Shown: positions 53,811 through 63,634, counted from the stretch's first letter. The stretch: DNA of 64,000 bases from DATMER01 sp963741305 (GCA_963741305.1 CAVUHL010000003.1:682001-746000), one strand, 5' to 3'. Numbers and translations are program-made. The notes: generated by a model not told the origin, from the letters alone.

Positions 53811-55867
53811 GGCGTATTTTGGGGGGCCCCCTCGACGGCAGGGACGCCGAGGACCGCGGCCAGGGCCGGGATCTGCCCGACGCCCTGCTCCTGGAGCTCG
53901 GACCAGGCCCGGTCGAGGCTTTCGACGGGAAGCTGATTGTAGCGGTGCCGCGCCGCGCCGCCCGAGCCCGGGGTCTTGCCCAGGCCTGCGACCGCCTCGC
54001 GCGCGCCCCGCGGGTCTTTGCGCAGGTCGCGCACCAGGCCGAGCTGAAGCGCGAGCTTGTCGTCCTCGGGCAGGCGCTGGAGCCCTTCCCGCAGGGTCTT
54101 TTCGGCGCCGTCGACGTCGCCCGCGGCGAGCTGGAGGCGGGCCATCTCCTGCCAGGCCACGGACAGGTGCCAGGGTTCGGCTTTGGCTGCCGGCTGCGAA
54201 AGCCCGAGCAGGTGCTTGCGCGCCTCCTGCATCTTGCCGAGCCGCGCCAGGTTGACGGCGAGCCGCAGGCGGGACTCGGTGTGCTCGGGGCTCATGCGCT
54301 CCAGGAAGGCGACCGCGTCGGCGTACCGTCCCTGCCGTTCGGCATCGACCGCCAGGCAGAGGATGGCGGCTTCCTGCTGGCTGTCGTAGGCGAGGATCTG
54401 CTGAAAGATCCGCGCCCGGAGGGAGGGCGGAGCGGTCCAGATCATCTCGGCGGCGAGGCCGACCAGGAAGCGGGATGCCTGCTGCCGCCCCGCGGCGGTG
54501 CCGCTGCGGTCGGCGTAGAGGTCGACCATCCGGAAGATCAGCTCGCGGTTGTGGGTGGAGAGCAGGAAGCCCCCCTTGCGCACGGCCTCGCGGTAGAGCA
54601 CCTGATGAAAGATGACGACGGGTATCAGGCTCTTGAGGTCCCGGCGGACCAGGTCGGCCGCGACGTCCATCTCTACTTCCACGAGGTCGTCGCTGGTGGC
54701 AGGCCTCTCGCCGGTGAGCACCTTGGCCTGCAGCTCCAGCATGGCGTCCTTGGCGCCCTCGCGGTCTCCCTCGGCCAGGCGCCGGAGCGCCGCGCGGTAA
54801 CCGTCGCGCACTGGCCCGGCGTCGATCTTCCGGGTCCGCTTGGGCTTGGCCGCCGCGGCTTTGGGCGCCTGGGCAGGGGCCCCCGCGCCCGACACGGCCC
54901 CGCTCCGGCGGGACGGGGTGAGCGCGGCCCAGACCTGGCCGCCGCCGCCTTTCTCCAGGAGGACGAAGGGAGTGGCGAGGGCAGGGTGATCGTCGCCGGA
55001 GCTGATCCCAAGCTCGTAGACCCCCTCCTCGACGCCTTTGAGCTGAACGGTGGCCGTGAGGAGCTCGAGGCCCGCCGCGCCAGAAGCTTCTCTGGAGGCG
55101 ATCGTCAAGGGGAACGTGGCTACCCGGGCGCCGCCCGGGCGCCGGACTTCGATCTGCAAATCGCCGCCCCCGAGCTTCCAGGCCGGGACCCGCATGGAGA
55201 CCTCTTCCGACGGCGAGAAGACCGGCCGGGCGGACGGCAGCGCCTCGAAGGAGAGGCCGGGCGGAGGGGAGGCGATGCCCGCGCCGCGCGCCTGCAGCCA
55301 GGCCCCGGCGGGCTCGGCCACGAGCGGCGGCAGCAGGATGCCCTGGCTCTGGTCGAAGTCGGGGACCGAGAGCGGCAGCATCCGCAGGCCGACCTCGCTC
55401 GTGGCGGTGTTGCGCACCAGGGCCCTGACCGCGTATTCGCCCGGGGCGAGCTGCAGCTCGCCCATGTACTTGAGGCCGCTCTTGTCCAGGCCGCCGCCAA
55501 GCCGCGCCAGGTCGACCTCGACCGTGTCCATGCGCGATCCTGCGACCCGGCCCGAGCCGTCGGGAGCGCTGGTCACCGCGTACAGGCAGATTTCCAGGCG
55601 GAGGAGATTGCCGGTCTGACCTTCCATGGCGTCGGCGCCATCCACCTCCAGGAGGACGGCGACCCGTGCTTTGCCGGCGGTTCCGGGTAAAGGAATGGCC
55701 AGGGCGGCAACAGGGATGGTGCCCCCCTCCTGGCCGCTCATGAGCAGCGCGGCCGTCTCTACGCGGAGCCCGCCCGTGCGCAGCACGCGCAACGGCGGCT
55801 TTTCAGGGGCTGGCTCCTGGGGGAGGGCCGGAAGAGCGAGGAGGAAGAGGAGAGCCGCAGCCCTCAT
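53807..55867 (-). CDS. Large secreted protein with TPR-like C-terminal half, second in VWFA operon
   Basis: 686 residues. The signal peptide is RAAALLFLLALPALPQ. The first half is beta-rich with no recognised domain. From about residue 370 it becomes helical with TPR-like repeats (AEPWHLSVAWQEMARLQLAAGD and similar). It overlaps both neighbours by ATGA, so its translation is coupled to two VWFA proteins; they probably act together in the periplasm. No specific function can be given. Confidence 0.75.
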   Translation of the reverse strand: MRAAALLFLLALPALPQEPAPEKPPLRVLRTGGLRVETAALLMSGQEGGTIPVAALAIPLPGTAGKARVAVLLEVDGADAMEGQTGNLLRLEICLYAVTSAPDGSGRVAGSRMDTVEVDLARLGGGLDKSGLKYMGELQLAPGEYAVRALVRNTATSEVGLRMLPLSVPDFDQSQGILLPPLVAEPAGAWLQARGAGIASPPPGLSFEALPSARPVFSPSEEVSMRVPAWKLGGGDLQIEVRRPGGARVATFPLTIASREASGAAGLELLTATVQLKGVEEGVYELGISSGDDHPALATPFVLLEKGGGGQVWAALTPSRRSGAVSGAGAPAQAPKAAAAKPKRTRKIDAGPVRDGYRAALRRLAEGDREGAKDAMLELQAKVLTGERPATSDDLVEVEMDVAADLVRRDLKSLIPVVIFHQVLYREAVRKGGFLLSTHNRELIFRMVDLYADRSGTAAGRQQASRFLVGLAAEMIWTAPPSLRARIFQQILAYDSQQEAAILCLAVDAERQGRYADAVAFLERMSPEHTESRLRLAVNLARLGKMQEARKHLLGLSQPAAKAEPWHLSVAWQEMARLQLAAGDVDGAEKTLREGLQRLPEDDKLALQLGLVRDLRKDPRGAREAVAGLGKTPGSGGAARHRYNQLPVESLDRAWSELQEQGVGQIPALAAVLGVPAVEGAPQNTP

Positions 55868-57645
55868 GACCCCGGCGCCGCCTCTGCCGGGGCCGGCTGC
55901 TCCTGCTCCCCCGGGGTGTAGTCGGCCTTGGCCGTGGAGTCGGCGTTGCCGAGCTCGTCGCGGACCGCCACCGCGACCGTGTGCGGCTCCGGCCGCAGCA
56001 GCATGGTCATGCGGTAGGCGCCGACCTGGCCCAGGGCGGTCAGGAGCTGGTCGTTGGGGACGCGGATGGGCACCGCGATCTGCTGGATCGGCGAGCTGCG
56101 GCCGTGGCTGTCGCGCGCGCCGATGAAGAGCGAGAGCTTGCCCTCGTGGAACTTGTCCTGCGGGAGCAGGACCAGGTTGGCGAGCGGGAACTTCACCAGC
56201 ACCTCCAGCTCGTACTGGCCCTTGTCGTTCTTCTTTTCCTTGCCGAACTCCAGCGCCACTTCCAGAGGGTTGTCCTCCTCGCCGAGGAGGAGGGCCGACA
56301 TGGCCCGGCTGGTCATGCGCTCGGGCATCGTCTGCTCGCGGTGAGCCTCGCGGTGGCGGACGGTGAGCGAGCTGTCGCGCACCTTCACGTCCACCTTGCG
56401 CTTGCGGCCGTCGCGCCCCTTCTGGGGGACGTAGCCCAGGGAGTAATAGGTATCGAAATCCTGGCGCATGCGGTCGAGCATGGGCGCCACCGCGGAGTCG
56501 ACGCTGGCCAGGCCGCCGGTGCCGCCCGCGATCATCAGCAGCGAGGACTGCATCGACGTCCGGTCCATGGCCTCCAGGTTCGCGTTGTACGTGTCGCTCC
56601 CCCCGGACTCGGCAGAGATCCCGAGGAGCTCCGGCGTGGAGCCCAGGCTGTAGAAGGTGATCCGGTTCGAGTTGGCATGCTCGATCAGCTGCTGGAGCAG
56701 GGGCGTCGAATCGTCGCGGAGGCCGTCGAAGGAGGAGTAGCCGACCCGGTCGCTGAGGACCGCGAACTTCTGCTCCCAGGCCTGCATGAAGGATTGGACC
56801 GGGCGCAGGGCGAAGCCGCCGCTCACGAAGAGCAGGGCCTTGCGCCCCTGCAGGCCGGCCAGCGAGTCCACGAACTCCTTGAGCTGGGCCATGGCAACGC
56901 GGTTCTCGTCGTGCACCTGCATCCCGTACTGGCGGATGTTGTTGTAGAGCTGCTCGGCGAGCAGGATCGCCGCCTGGTCGCGTTGGCTCTCTCCGCCCGT
57001 CGGGCTGCCCACCGGGTATGCCGCGTCGATCTCCGCGAGCAGGCGCCGGCGTTCGGAGTTGCGGGTCACGCCGCCGGGCGCCACCTTGGCCATCTCTTCC
57101 AGCGCGGCAGAAAGGACGGCCGGATCGTTGGTCAGCCCCTGGCGGATCCGCACCGAGCCGTCGTAGGCCGCGATCAGGATGCGGTCCTCGGGGCGGAGCC
57201 GGGTCACGAACTCCTTGATCGACGTCAGGACGTGGTTGCGGCTGGCCGGGAGCAGGCTGCGGTTGTCGAGGAAGATGGCCAGATAGAGGCGCTGGTCTTC
57301 CGGAGCTGCTGCGGCGGCTGGCGCTTCGCCAGCCGCCGGTTCCTGCTCCGGCGTCCCCTTGGGAGCGGCCCGGGAAACCTGACCCTCAGAAATTGCGTAG
57401 AAGTTGGTGATCTCCACCGGCTTGCCGTCTTCGAGGATCTGGAAGTCGTCCTGGGTCAGATCCTGGACGCGCCGGCCGTCCTTGCCGGTCACGTACACCT
57501 CGACGTTCACGACGTTGACGTCGATGCTTTCGAAGAAGGAAGGTTCGGTCTCCTGGGCCGGAGCTGCATTCTGCCCCAGGGTCAGACCTGCCAGGGCGAG
57601 CGCCAGCCGGAGGAGGACTGGAGACGAGGTCACGGGTAACGGCAT
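55864..57645 (-). CDS. Secreted VWFA-domain protein with degenerate MIDAS, first in operon
   Basis: 593 residues with a signal peptide (LLRLALALAGLTLGQNAAPA). SIDVNVVNVEVYVTGKDGR and QDLTQDDFQILEDGKPVEI are hallmark sequences of the Acidobacteria VWFA-related family. The A domain follows, but its first metal-binding motif is DNRSL rather than DxSxS, so metal binding may be lost. The C-terminal part has a beta domain. AGGAGG lies 6 bases before ATG 57645; longer in-frame starts up to 59082 only read through the opposite-strand synthetase gene. Confidence 0.88.
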   Translation of the reverse strand: MPLPVTSSPVLLRLALALAGLTLGQNAAPAQETEPSFFESIDVNVVNVEVYVTGKDGRRVQDLTQDDFQILEDGKPVEITNFYAISEGQVSRAAPKGTPEQEPAAGEAPAAAAAPEDQRLYLAIFLDNRSLLPASRNHVLTSIKEFVTRLRPEDRILIAAYDGSVRIRQGLTNDPAVLSAALEEMAKVAPGGVTRNSERRRLLAEIDAAYPVGSPTGGESQRDQAAILLAEQLYNNIRQYGMQVHDENRVAMAQLKEFVDSLAGLQGRKALLFVSGGFALRPVQSFMQAWEQKFAVLSDRVGYSSFDGLRDDSTPLLQQLIEHANSNRITFYSLGSTPELLGISAESGGSDTYNANLEAMDRTSMQSSLLMIAGGTGGLASVDSAVAPMLDRMRQDFDTYYSLGYVPQKGRDGRKRKVDVKVRDSSLTVRHREAHREQTMPERMTSRAMSALLLGEEDNPLEVALEFGKEKKNDKGQYELEVLVKFPLANLVLLPQDKFHEGKLSLFIGARDSHGRSSPIQQIAVPIRVPNDQLLTALGQVGAYRMTMLLRPEPHTVAVAVRDELGNADSTAKADYTPGEQEQPAPAEAAPGS

Positions 57646-57699
57646 GCTGAGCCTCCTGTTCCTGCGCGGTTGGTACCACCCATCGTAGCATTCCGACCC

Positions 57700-59154
57700 A
57701 TGAACCTCCACGACCTCTTCTCCATCCCCCTTCGCCGCTCGCCGGACCGGCCGGCTATCCGGTTCTCCGCTCCGGACGGGACCCGTACCGACCTCACCTA
57801 CGCCGAGCTCCATGCGGAGTCGCGCCGGATTGCGGCCGGCCTCCACGCCCGGGGCCTGCGCCGTGGCGACCGGGTCGCCTTCTTCCTCGGCAACCGGCCG
57901 GAATTCGTCACCGCCTACCTGGCCGTGGTGAGCCTCGGGGCGGTCATGGTGCCCCTGAACCTGGCTTATCGCCGCCGGGAGATCGCGCACATCCTGGGGG
58001 ATGCCGGGCCGCGCCTGCTGCTGACGGAGAGGAGCCAGCTCCCCGTGCTGGAGGAGCTCGACCCGGCCGAACGTGCAGCGGAGGTGATCCTGGCCGAGGA
58101 GCTGGGAGCCCTGCGAGGTGGGGAGGTCCCACAAGAGATTGTCGACTCGGACGACCTGGCGATGATCCTCTACACCTCGGGGACGACCGGGCGCAGCAAG
58201 GGGGCGATGATCACGCACGGGAACGTCCTCGCGACCATGACCGGCCTGCTGGCCGCCTGGGCCTGGGAGCCGGCGGACGTCCTCCTCCTCACCCTGCCGC
58301 TCTTCCACACCCATGGCCTGGTCGTCGGCCTCCATTGCGCGCTGGCCGCCGGGGCCACGGTCCTGCTGCACCGGCGCTTCGACGCGGCCGAGGTGGCGCG
58401 CGAGCTTCTGGGAGGCCAACCGACCCTGTTCTTCGGCGTCCCCACCATGTACGTCCGTCTGGTCGAAGAGCTGAGGAAGGGCGGCGCCCGGCCCAGCCTC
58501 CGCCTGTTCTGCTCCGGCAGCGCGCCGCTCTCCCCCGAGACGTTCGCAGCCTTCCGCGAGCTGACCGGGCAGGACATCCTGGAGCGCTACGGCATGACCG
58601 AGACCGGCATGAGCCTCAGCAACCCCTACGCGGGGCCGCGCATCCCGGGCACCGTCGGCACTCCCATGCCCGGGGCCTCGGCCCGGATCGTCGACGGCGA
58701 GCTGCTCGTGCGCGGCAGCCACGTCTTCCCCGGCTACTGGAACGATCCAGAGAAGACTGCCGCCAGCTTCCTCCAGGACGAGATGGGCCGGAGCTGGTTC
58801 CGCACCGGCGACCTTGCGCGCCGCGACCCGGCCACCGGCTACTACACCCTCCTCGGCCGGAGCCACGAGCTGATCCTCCGCGGCGGCTTCAACGTCTACC
58901 CACGGGAGATCGAGGAGGTGCTGGCCTCGTTCCCCGGCGTGCGCGAGGCCGCGGTGGTCGGCCGGCCCCATCCGGAATGGGGGGAAGTCCCGGTCGCTTT
59001 CCTCGTCGTGGACTCCCCAGTGGACGAGGCCGTCCTCATTTCCTGGTGCCGTGAACAGATGGCCGGGTTTAAAATCCCGCAAGAAATCCGGTATCTTGAT
59101 GCTCTACCCCGAAACGCGTTGGGAAAAGTGCAGAAGCATCTGCTCACGGAATAG
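57700..59154 (+). CDS. Acyl-CoA synthetase, malonyl-CoA synthetase (MatB)-like
   Basis: 484 residues of the adenylate-forming family: ILYTSGTTGRSKGAMITHGN near residue 160, ERYGMTETGMSLSNPY near residue 298, GRSHELILRGGFNVYP near residue 386 and LPRNALGKVQKHLL at the C-terminus. The TETGM-x-x-SNPY block and the short GKVQK tail match malonyl/methylmalonyl-CoA synthetases more than long-chain acyl-CoA ligases. It would make malonyl-CoA from malonate, CoA and ATP. ATG 57700 is preferred over an in-frame ATG at 57670. It is divergent from the VWFA operon across 55 bases. Confidence 0.85.
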   Translation: MNLHDLFSIPLRRSPDRPAIRFSAPDGTRTDLTYAELHAESRRIAAGLHARGLRRGDRVAFFLGNRPEFVTAYLAVVSLGAVMVPLNLAYRRREIAHILGDAGPRLLLTERSQLPVLEELDPAERAAEVILAEELGALRGGEVPQEIVDSDDLAMILYTSGTTGRSKGAMITHGNVLATMTGLLAAWAWEPADVLLLTLPLFHTHGLVVGLHCALAAGATVLLHRRFDAAEVARELLGGQPTLFFGVPTMYVRLVEELRKGGARPSLRLFCSGSAPLSPETFAAFRELTGQDILERYGMTETGMSLSNPYAGPRIPGTVGTPMPGASARIVDGELLVRGSHVFPGYWNDPEKTAASFLQDEMGRSWFRTGDLARRDPATGYYTLLGRSHELILRGGFNVYPREIEEVLASFPGVREAAVVGRPHPEWGEVPVAFLVVDSPVDEAVLISWCREQMAGFKIPQEIRYLDALPRNALGKVQKHLLTE

Positions 59155-59324
59155 GTACGGTAATTGCTTCAAATTTATTCAAGTTTCTGGTGTCAGCAGG
59201 GTGGTTCCTCCTCGGCTCGAAGATCCATGCCGCTTCCCCGGCACGCATCTGGCTCCGGCCGGCACTTAGTAGGAGAGAACCTGAACATTGAGGAGGGCCA
59301 TGAGCTCACCCTGGAGGTCCGCGG

Positions 59325-62300
59325 GTGATCGGTGAGACGATCTCCCATTACGACGTGATCGAGCTCCTCGACCGGGGGGAGGCGGGGCCCGTCTACAAGG
59401 CCCGGGACCGCCGGGACGGCAGCCTGGCCGCGCTCGAGCTCCTGCCGGTCCCCCCGGACGCGGCTGCCGGAGACCGCCTCCGCCGTGAGGTGGCGATCGC
59501 GGCGGCCCTCGACCACCCGCACATCTGTCCTGTGCTGGAAGTCGGCGAAGTCCTGGGCCGAGGGCTCTTCGTGGCACGCAGGCTGGACGGGGAGACCCTG
59601 CGCAACCGGCTCGAGCGCTGCCCGCTGGCGCCGGAGCAGGCCCTCGGCCTGGCGTCGCAGATCGCCGCGGCGCTCGGCCGGGTGCACGAGCAGGGGGTCG
59701 TTCACCGCGACCTCCGCCCCTCCAATATCATCGTGACCTCCGAGGGCCAGGCCCGGGTGGCGGGCTTCGGCCTCTTCTGGGCCAGGGCCAATGGGTCTGC
59801 CCCAGGCCAGCTCTACCAATCCCCCGAGCAGCTCCGCGGTACTTCCGCGGACGCCGTGGACGCCCGTTCCGACATCTGGTCCCTGGGGGTGCTGCTCTAC
59901 GAGATGACCACCGGGCGCCTGCCTTTCCAGGATGCCGAGGCCATCCTGAAGCGGGAGCCCGAGCCGATGGATGCGATCCATCCGGGTCTGCCGCCGGAGC
60001 TGGACGAGGTCGTGTCGCGGGTGCTCTCGAAGGACCCCTCGGACCGGCCGGCGCGGATGGACGACCTCCTGGTCTTTCTGCGCGGCCTCCTGGCGGGCGG
60101 CGGCCTCCTGGAGACGGATGCGACGCTGGTCCAGGTCCCCGGTATGCGCTCCGGCCGCACCGCGGCGGAGACGGAGCCCGGTTCTCTGGAAAAAATGGGA
60201 GACGGGCCCGGCCGGCCGGCCAAGGCTCCCCACCTGTCGGCCCTGCCGGGCAGCGCGATCGCCCAGTACCGCCTCCTCGAGCCCCTGGGCGGGGGGGCCA
60301 TGGGCACCGTCTACGAAGCCGAGGACACCCGCCTGCGGCGGCGGGTCGCCCTCAAGTTCCTGCCCGACGAGCTGACCCGCGACCCGGTGGCCAAGGCCCG
60401 CTTCCTCCAGGAGGCGCAGGCCGCGTCGGCCCTGGACCATCCCAACATCTGCACGGTGCACGAGGTGGGGGAGACCGAGGACGGCCACCTCTACCTGGCC
60501 ATGGCCGCCTACGACGGCGAGACCGTGAAGGAGCGGATCGCGCGCAGCCCGCTCTCGGTGGACGAGGCGCTGGACATCGCCTGCCAGGCCGCCCAGGGCC
60601 TCGCCAAGGCCCATCGCGAAGGGATCGTCCACCGCGACGTGAAGCCGGCCAACCTCATGGTCACCCGGGATGGGATGGTCAAGATCCTCGACTTCGGCGT
60701 GGCCAAGCTGCGCGGCGCGGCCGGGATCAACGTGGCCGGCTCCTTCCTCGGTACCCCGGCCTACATGTCACCCGAACAGGCGCGCGGCGAGGAGGTCGAT
60801 CCCCGCTCGGACGTCTTCTCCCTGGGCGTCGTGCTCTACGAGATGCTGGCCGGCACGCGGCCGTTCCGCAGCGGCGAGGGGGTGACCTCGGCGCTCCGTT
60901 CCCTGCTGGAAGACAAGCCCGCGCCTCTGCGCAGTGTCCGAGCTGACGCTGGTAACGCGATACCCGTGGAGCTCGAGCGCGTGGTCCTGCGGATGCTCTC
61001 CAAGCCGCCGGCCGACCGCTTCCCCACGGGCACCGAGATCGCCGCCGAGCTGGCCGCCATCCAGAAATCGCTCGCCGAGCCGGCTCCGGTTCAGGCGACG
61101 GGCCGGCGGACCTGGCTCGCCGCCGCGGCGGTCCTGGGCGTGGCCCTGGCGATCACGGCCGCGGCGCTGCTCCGGCGCCCCGAGCCCCTGGTCCAACCCG
61201 ACTTCAGCCGCCTCACCGACGAAGAGGGGCGAGAGGTCTACCCGAGCCTGGCCCCGGACGGCCTCTCCTTCGTCTATGCCAAGTCCAGCCTTTCGGGGCA
61301 AAAAGACATCCTCCGGCAGAAGATCGGCGACGGCAGCGAGCCGCTCAACGTCACCGAGGGCTCGGAGGCCGACGACACCCAGCCGGCCATCTCTCCCGAC
61401 GGCCGCTGGATCGCCTTCCGCTCCGAGCGGGATGGGGGAGGGATCTACATCGCCTCGGTCGAAGGCGGGCCGGCGCGGCGCATCGCCGACGTGGGCTACA
61501 ACCCGGCCTGGTCGCCGGACGGCCGCGAGCTCGCCGTGGCCACGGAGGCGGTCACCGATCCGGCAACGCGCAAGGGTGAGAGCGAGATCCTGCGGGTGGA
61601 CGTGGCCACCGGCCGGAGCCGCGTCATCGTCGGCAAGATCGGCAAAGACACCTTGGACGGCGTGCAGCCGAGCTGGTCGCCGAACGGCTTGTGGATCGCC
61701 TATTGGGGGGTGCCCACCGGCAGCGCGCGGCGCATCCTCTGGACGGTCCCCGCCGAGGGCGGCACGCCCAGCAAGATCCTCGACGACGGCGCCACGAACT
61801 GGAACCCCGTCTGGTCGCCGGACGGCGCCTGGCTGTATTTTGGCAGCGACCGCAGCGGCAGCCTGAACCTCTGGCGGCTGCCGATCGACGAGCAGAGCGG
61901 GGAAGTGCTGGGCGATGCCGAGCCGCTGACGACGCCCTCGACGGCGAGCGGCTTCTGGAGCCTGTCGCAGGACGGCACCCGGATCCTCTACGCCGCCAAC
62001 GAGAGCAAGTCCAACGTCGAGCGCTTCCCGTTCGAGCCCGAGGGCCTCCGGGTTACGGGCGTGGGTGAGGCGGTCACCCGCGGCTCGCACAGGGTGCGCT
62101 CCTGCGCGGTCTCGCCCGATGGGCGCCGCATCGCCTTCCATGCCGCGCTGCCGCGGGAAGAGCTGTTCGTCTCCGGCATCGACGGCAGCGGCCTCAAGCA
62201 GCTCACCAACGACGCCTTCAAAGACCGCGTGCCGGTCTGGTCGCCGGACGGCCGGCGGCTGCTCTTCTACTCCAACCGCGGCGGCAGCTACGAAGCCTGG

Positions 62301-62882
62301 ATCGTGAATGCCGACGGCGGCGAACCGGAGCGCGTGCTCCCGCCTGGCCGCGAATCGGTCACGGTCCCGGTCTGGTCGCCGGACGGCCGGCGGGTGGCCT
62401 GCACCTCCGACGGCAGGGCGGCGGTGATCGACCTCGCCCCGCCGCTCGGATCCCGGCGTGCGGAGCCGCTTCCCGAGGCCGTGGGCGAGACCTTCTATCC
62501 GCTTTCCTGGTCCGCCGACGGCCAGTCGCTCGCCGGCAACATGGCGCGCCTCGACGGCTCCATCCTGGAAGGGATCGGCTTGCATTTGCTCGGTTCGAGC
62601 ACCTACCTAAGGTGGACGAGCCGAGGAAACAACCCGGCATGGCTGCACGGCGGCAACCGGCTTCTGTACATCGAGGCTGGAAAGATCCTGGCCTTCGACG
62701 CGGAGACGAACGAAGTGCGGGAGGTCCTCGCGCCTCCAAGGCACTCCGCTTACGAGCAGGTGATCACGAGCCCGGACGACCGCAGCCTCTTCACCGTCCG
62801 TGCCGTCGACGATGGCGACATCTGGCTGCTCTCGCTACGCAACAAACGGGGAGAAACCCCGAAACAGGAGGAGGATAGATGA
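59325..62882 (+). CDS. Tandem pseudokinase - Ser/Thr kinase - TM - PD40 propeller protein (kinase 4)
   Basis: 1185 residues from GTG 59325, with GGAGG 7 bases upstream. Domain 1 (about 1-260) has beta3 AALELLP (Lys to Glu) and GFG for DFG, although HRDLRPSN is kept; it is probably inactive. Domain 2 (about 305-560) is intact: GGGAMGTVYEAED, VALKFLP, HRDVKPAN, DFGVAK, AYMSPEQ. A membrane helix lies near 595-616, then a PD40 propeller (WSPDGRELAV, WSPDGAWLYF, SPDGRRIAFH). It is a paralogue of the kinases at 15970, 20200 and 23133, 30 kb away. Its stop overlaps the ATG of peptide D (ATGA), giving the tightest kinase-peptide coupling in the window. Confidence 0.92.
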   Translation: MIGETISHYDVIELLDRGEAGPVYKARDRRDGSLAALELLPVPPDAAAGDRLRREVAIAAALDHPHICPVLEVGEVLGRGLFVARRLDGETLRNRLERCPLAPEQALGLASQIAAALGRVHEQGVVHRDLRPSNIIVTSEGQARVAGFGLFWARANGSAPGQLYQSPEQLRGTSADAVDARSDIWSLGVLLYEMTTGRLPFQDAEAILKREPEPMDAIHPGLPPELDEVVSRVLSKDPSDRPARMDDLLVFLRGLLAGGGLLETDATLVQVPGMRSGRTAAETEPGSLEKMGDGPGRPAKAPHLSALPGSAIAQYRLLEPLGGGAMGTVYEAEDTRLRRRVALKFLPDELTRDPVAKARFLQEAQAASALDHPNICTVHEVGETEDGHLYLAMAAYDGETVKERIARSPLSVDEALDIACQAAQGLAKAHREGIVHRDVKPANLMVTRDGMVKILDFGVAKLRGAAGINVAGSFLGTPAYMSPEQARGEEVDPRSDVFSLGVVLYEMLAGTRPFRSGEGVTSALRSLLEDKPAPLRSVRADAGNAIPVELERVVLRMLSKPPADRFPTGTEIAAELAAIQKSLAEPAPVQATGRRTWLAAAAVLGVALAITAAALLRRPEPLVQPDFSRLTDEEGREVYPSLAPDGLSFVYAKSSLSGQKDILRQKIGDGSEPLNVTEGSEADDTQPAISPDGRWIAFRSERDGGGIYIASVEGGPARRIADVGYNPAWSPDGRELAVATEAVTDPATRKGESEILRVDVATGRSRVIVGKIGKDTLDGVQPSWSPNGLWIAYWGVPTGSARRILWTVPAEGGTPSKILDDGATNWNPVWSPDGAWLYFGSDRSGSLNLWRLPIDEQSGEVLGDAEPLTTPSTASGFWSLSQDGTRILYAANESKSNVERFPFEPEGLRVTGVGEAVTRGSHRVRSCAVSPDGRRIAFHAALPREELFVSGIDGSGLKQLTNDAFKDRVPVWSPDGRRLLFYSNRGGSYEAWIVNADGGEPERVLPPGRESVTVPVWSPDGRRVACTSDGRAAVIDLAPPLGSRRAEPLPEAVGETFYPLSWSADGQSLAGNMARLDGSILEGIGLHLLGSSTYLRWTSRGNNPAWLHGGNRLLYIEAGKILAFDAETNEVREVLAPPRHSAYEQVITSPDDRSLFTVRAVDDGDIWLLSLRNKRGETPKQEEDR

Positions 62883-63067
62883 GCTTCAAAGTGATGGACC
62901 TCATGATCAGCGTTGGACCCTTGAACGACGAATACACGTGCACCCTCGTAACCCGGCCCACGGGAGGCCTCGGTGGCTGCGTCGACTCGCTCTTCGACAA
63001 TGCCCAGAGGGCGAGGCATGAGCTCTCCCAGCTCAAGGCACAGCTACGGTCGGTCACGCGGGCCTGA
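62879..63067 (+). CDS. Candidate RiPP precursor D, coupled to kinase 4
   Basis: 62 residues, no signal peptide. It begins MSFKVMDLMISV, matching peptides A-C, and ends with LSQLKAQLRSVTRA, the shared C-terminal motif. Its middle has Cys21 and Cys34 with Thr/Ser (EYTCTLVTRPTGG, GGCVDS). CTLVT echoes the CTIAS/CTLAS repeats of peptide A. AGGAGGAGG precedes the ATG, which overlaps the kinase 4 stop. No modification enzyme lies nearby, so it would need the enzymes at 26849-30386 if it is a true precursor. The last 24 bases overlap the convergent CBS gene. Confidence 0.65.
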   Translation: MSFKVMDLMISVGPLNDEYTCTLVTRPTGGLGGCVDSLFDNAQRARHELSQLKAQLRSVTRA

Positions 63068-63529
63068 AAGGTGGGTCCCAGGTGGGTGGCCGGCGTAGAA
63101 ACGTTGTACCGGCCGCCCCGATCCGGTGAAGAAGCGCACGAAGTCCGACTCGGTGAGGATCCCCACCAGCTTCGAGCCTTCCAGTACCGGCAGGCAACCG
63201 AACTTGTTCTCGAACATGACCTGGGCGGCCTCGCTCAGGGGGAGGTCCGGCTCGGCCGTCTCGACCTCCGACGTCATCACCTCCTCGACCCGGGTGCGCC
63301 GCAGGATCTCGCGTACCAGGAAGGTCGGCACCTCGGCACGTTCGATGGCGGAGTGCCGCAGCAGGTCGCGGTGGGAGACCAGACCGACCAGGTCGCCGTC
63401 CGCGTCGACCACGGTGAGATGGCGGATGGCGCGCTCGTTCATCAGATCGTAGACCTTCTCGACCGTATCCTCCGGGTGGACGCTCAGGGCCACCTCCGTC
63501 ATCAGATCCTTTACCTTGAGATCCTTCAT
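63044..63529 (-). CDS. Two-CBS-domain protein
   Basis: 161 residues with two CBS motifs: VKDLMTEVALSVHPEDTVEK with LVGLVSHRDLL, and VEEVMTSEVETAEPDLPLSEA with LVGILTESDFVRFF. Such proteins bind adenosine nucleotides and regulate partners. A Pro-rich C-terminal tail ends inside the overlap with peptide gene D. No strong ribosome binding site was seen before ATG 63529. Confidence 0.87.
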   Translation of the reverse strand: MKDLKVKDLMTEVALSVHPEDTVEKVYDLMNERAIRHLTVVDADGDLVGLVSHRDLLRHSAIERAEVPTFLVREILRRTRVEEVMTSEVETAEPDLPLSEAAQVMFENKFGCLPVLEGSKLVGILTESDFVRFFTGSGRPVQRFYAGHPPGTHLSGPRDRP

Positions 63530-63634
63530 GAGAGCACTTTGCCAGAGCCGCGCGGCCGTGTAACCACCCGTTTGGGCGGTTTTCGATGATGGGAGAGGTA
63601 AACTAGAGGGGTCCCTGAAGGAGGAAGTAACGCC

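Noticed and set aside
52644..59154. Conventional surface or pilus operon based on VWFA domains
   Set aside because: No pilin, sortase or chaperone-usher genes; only the VWFA/TPR trio can be supported.
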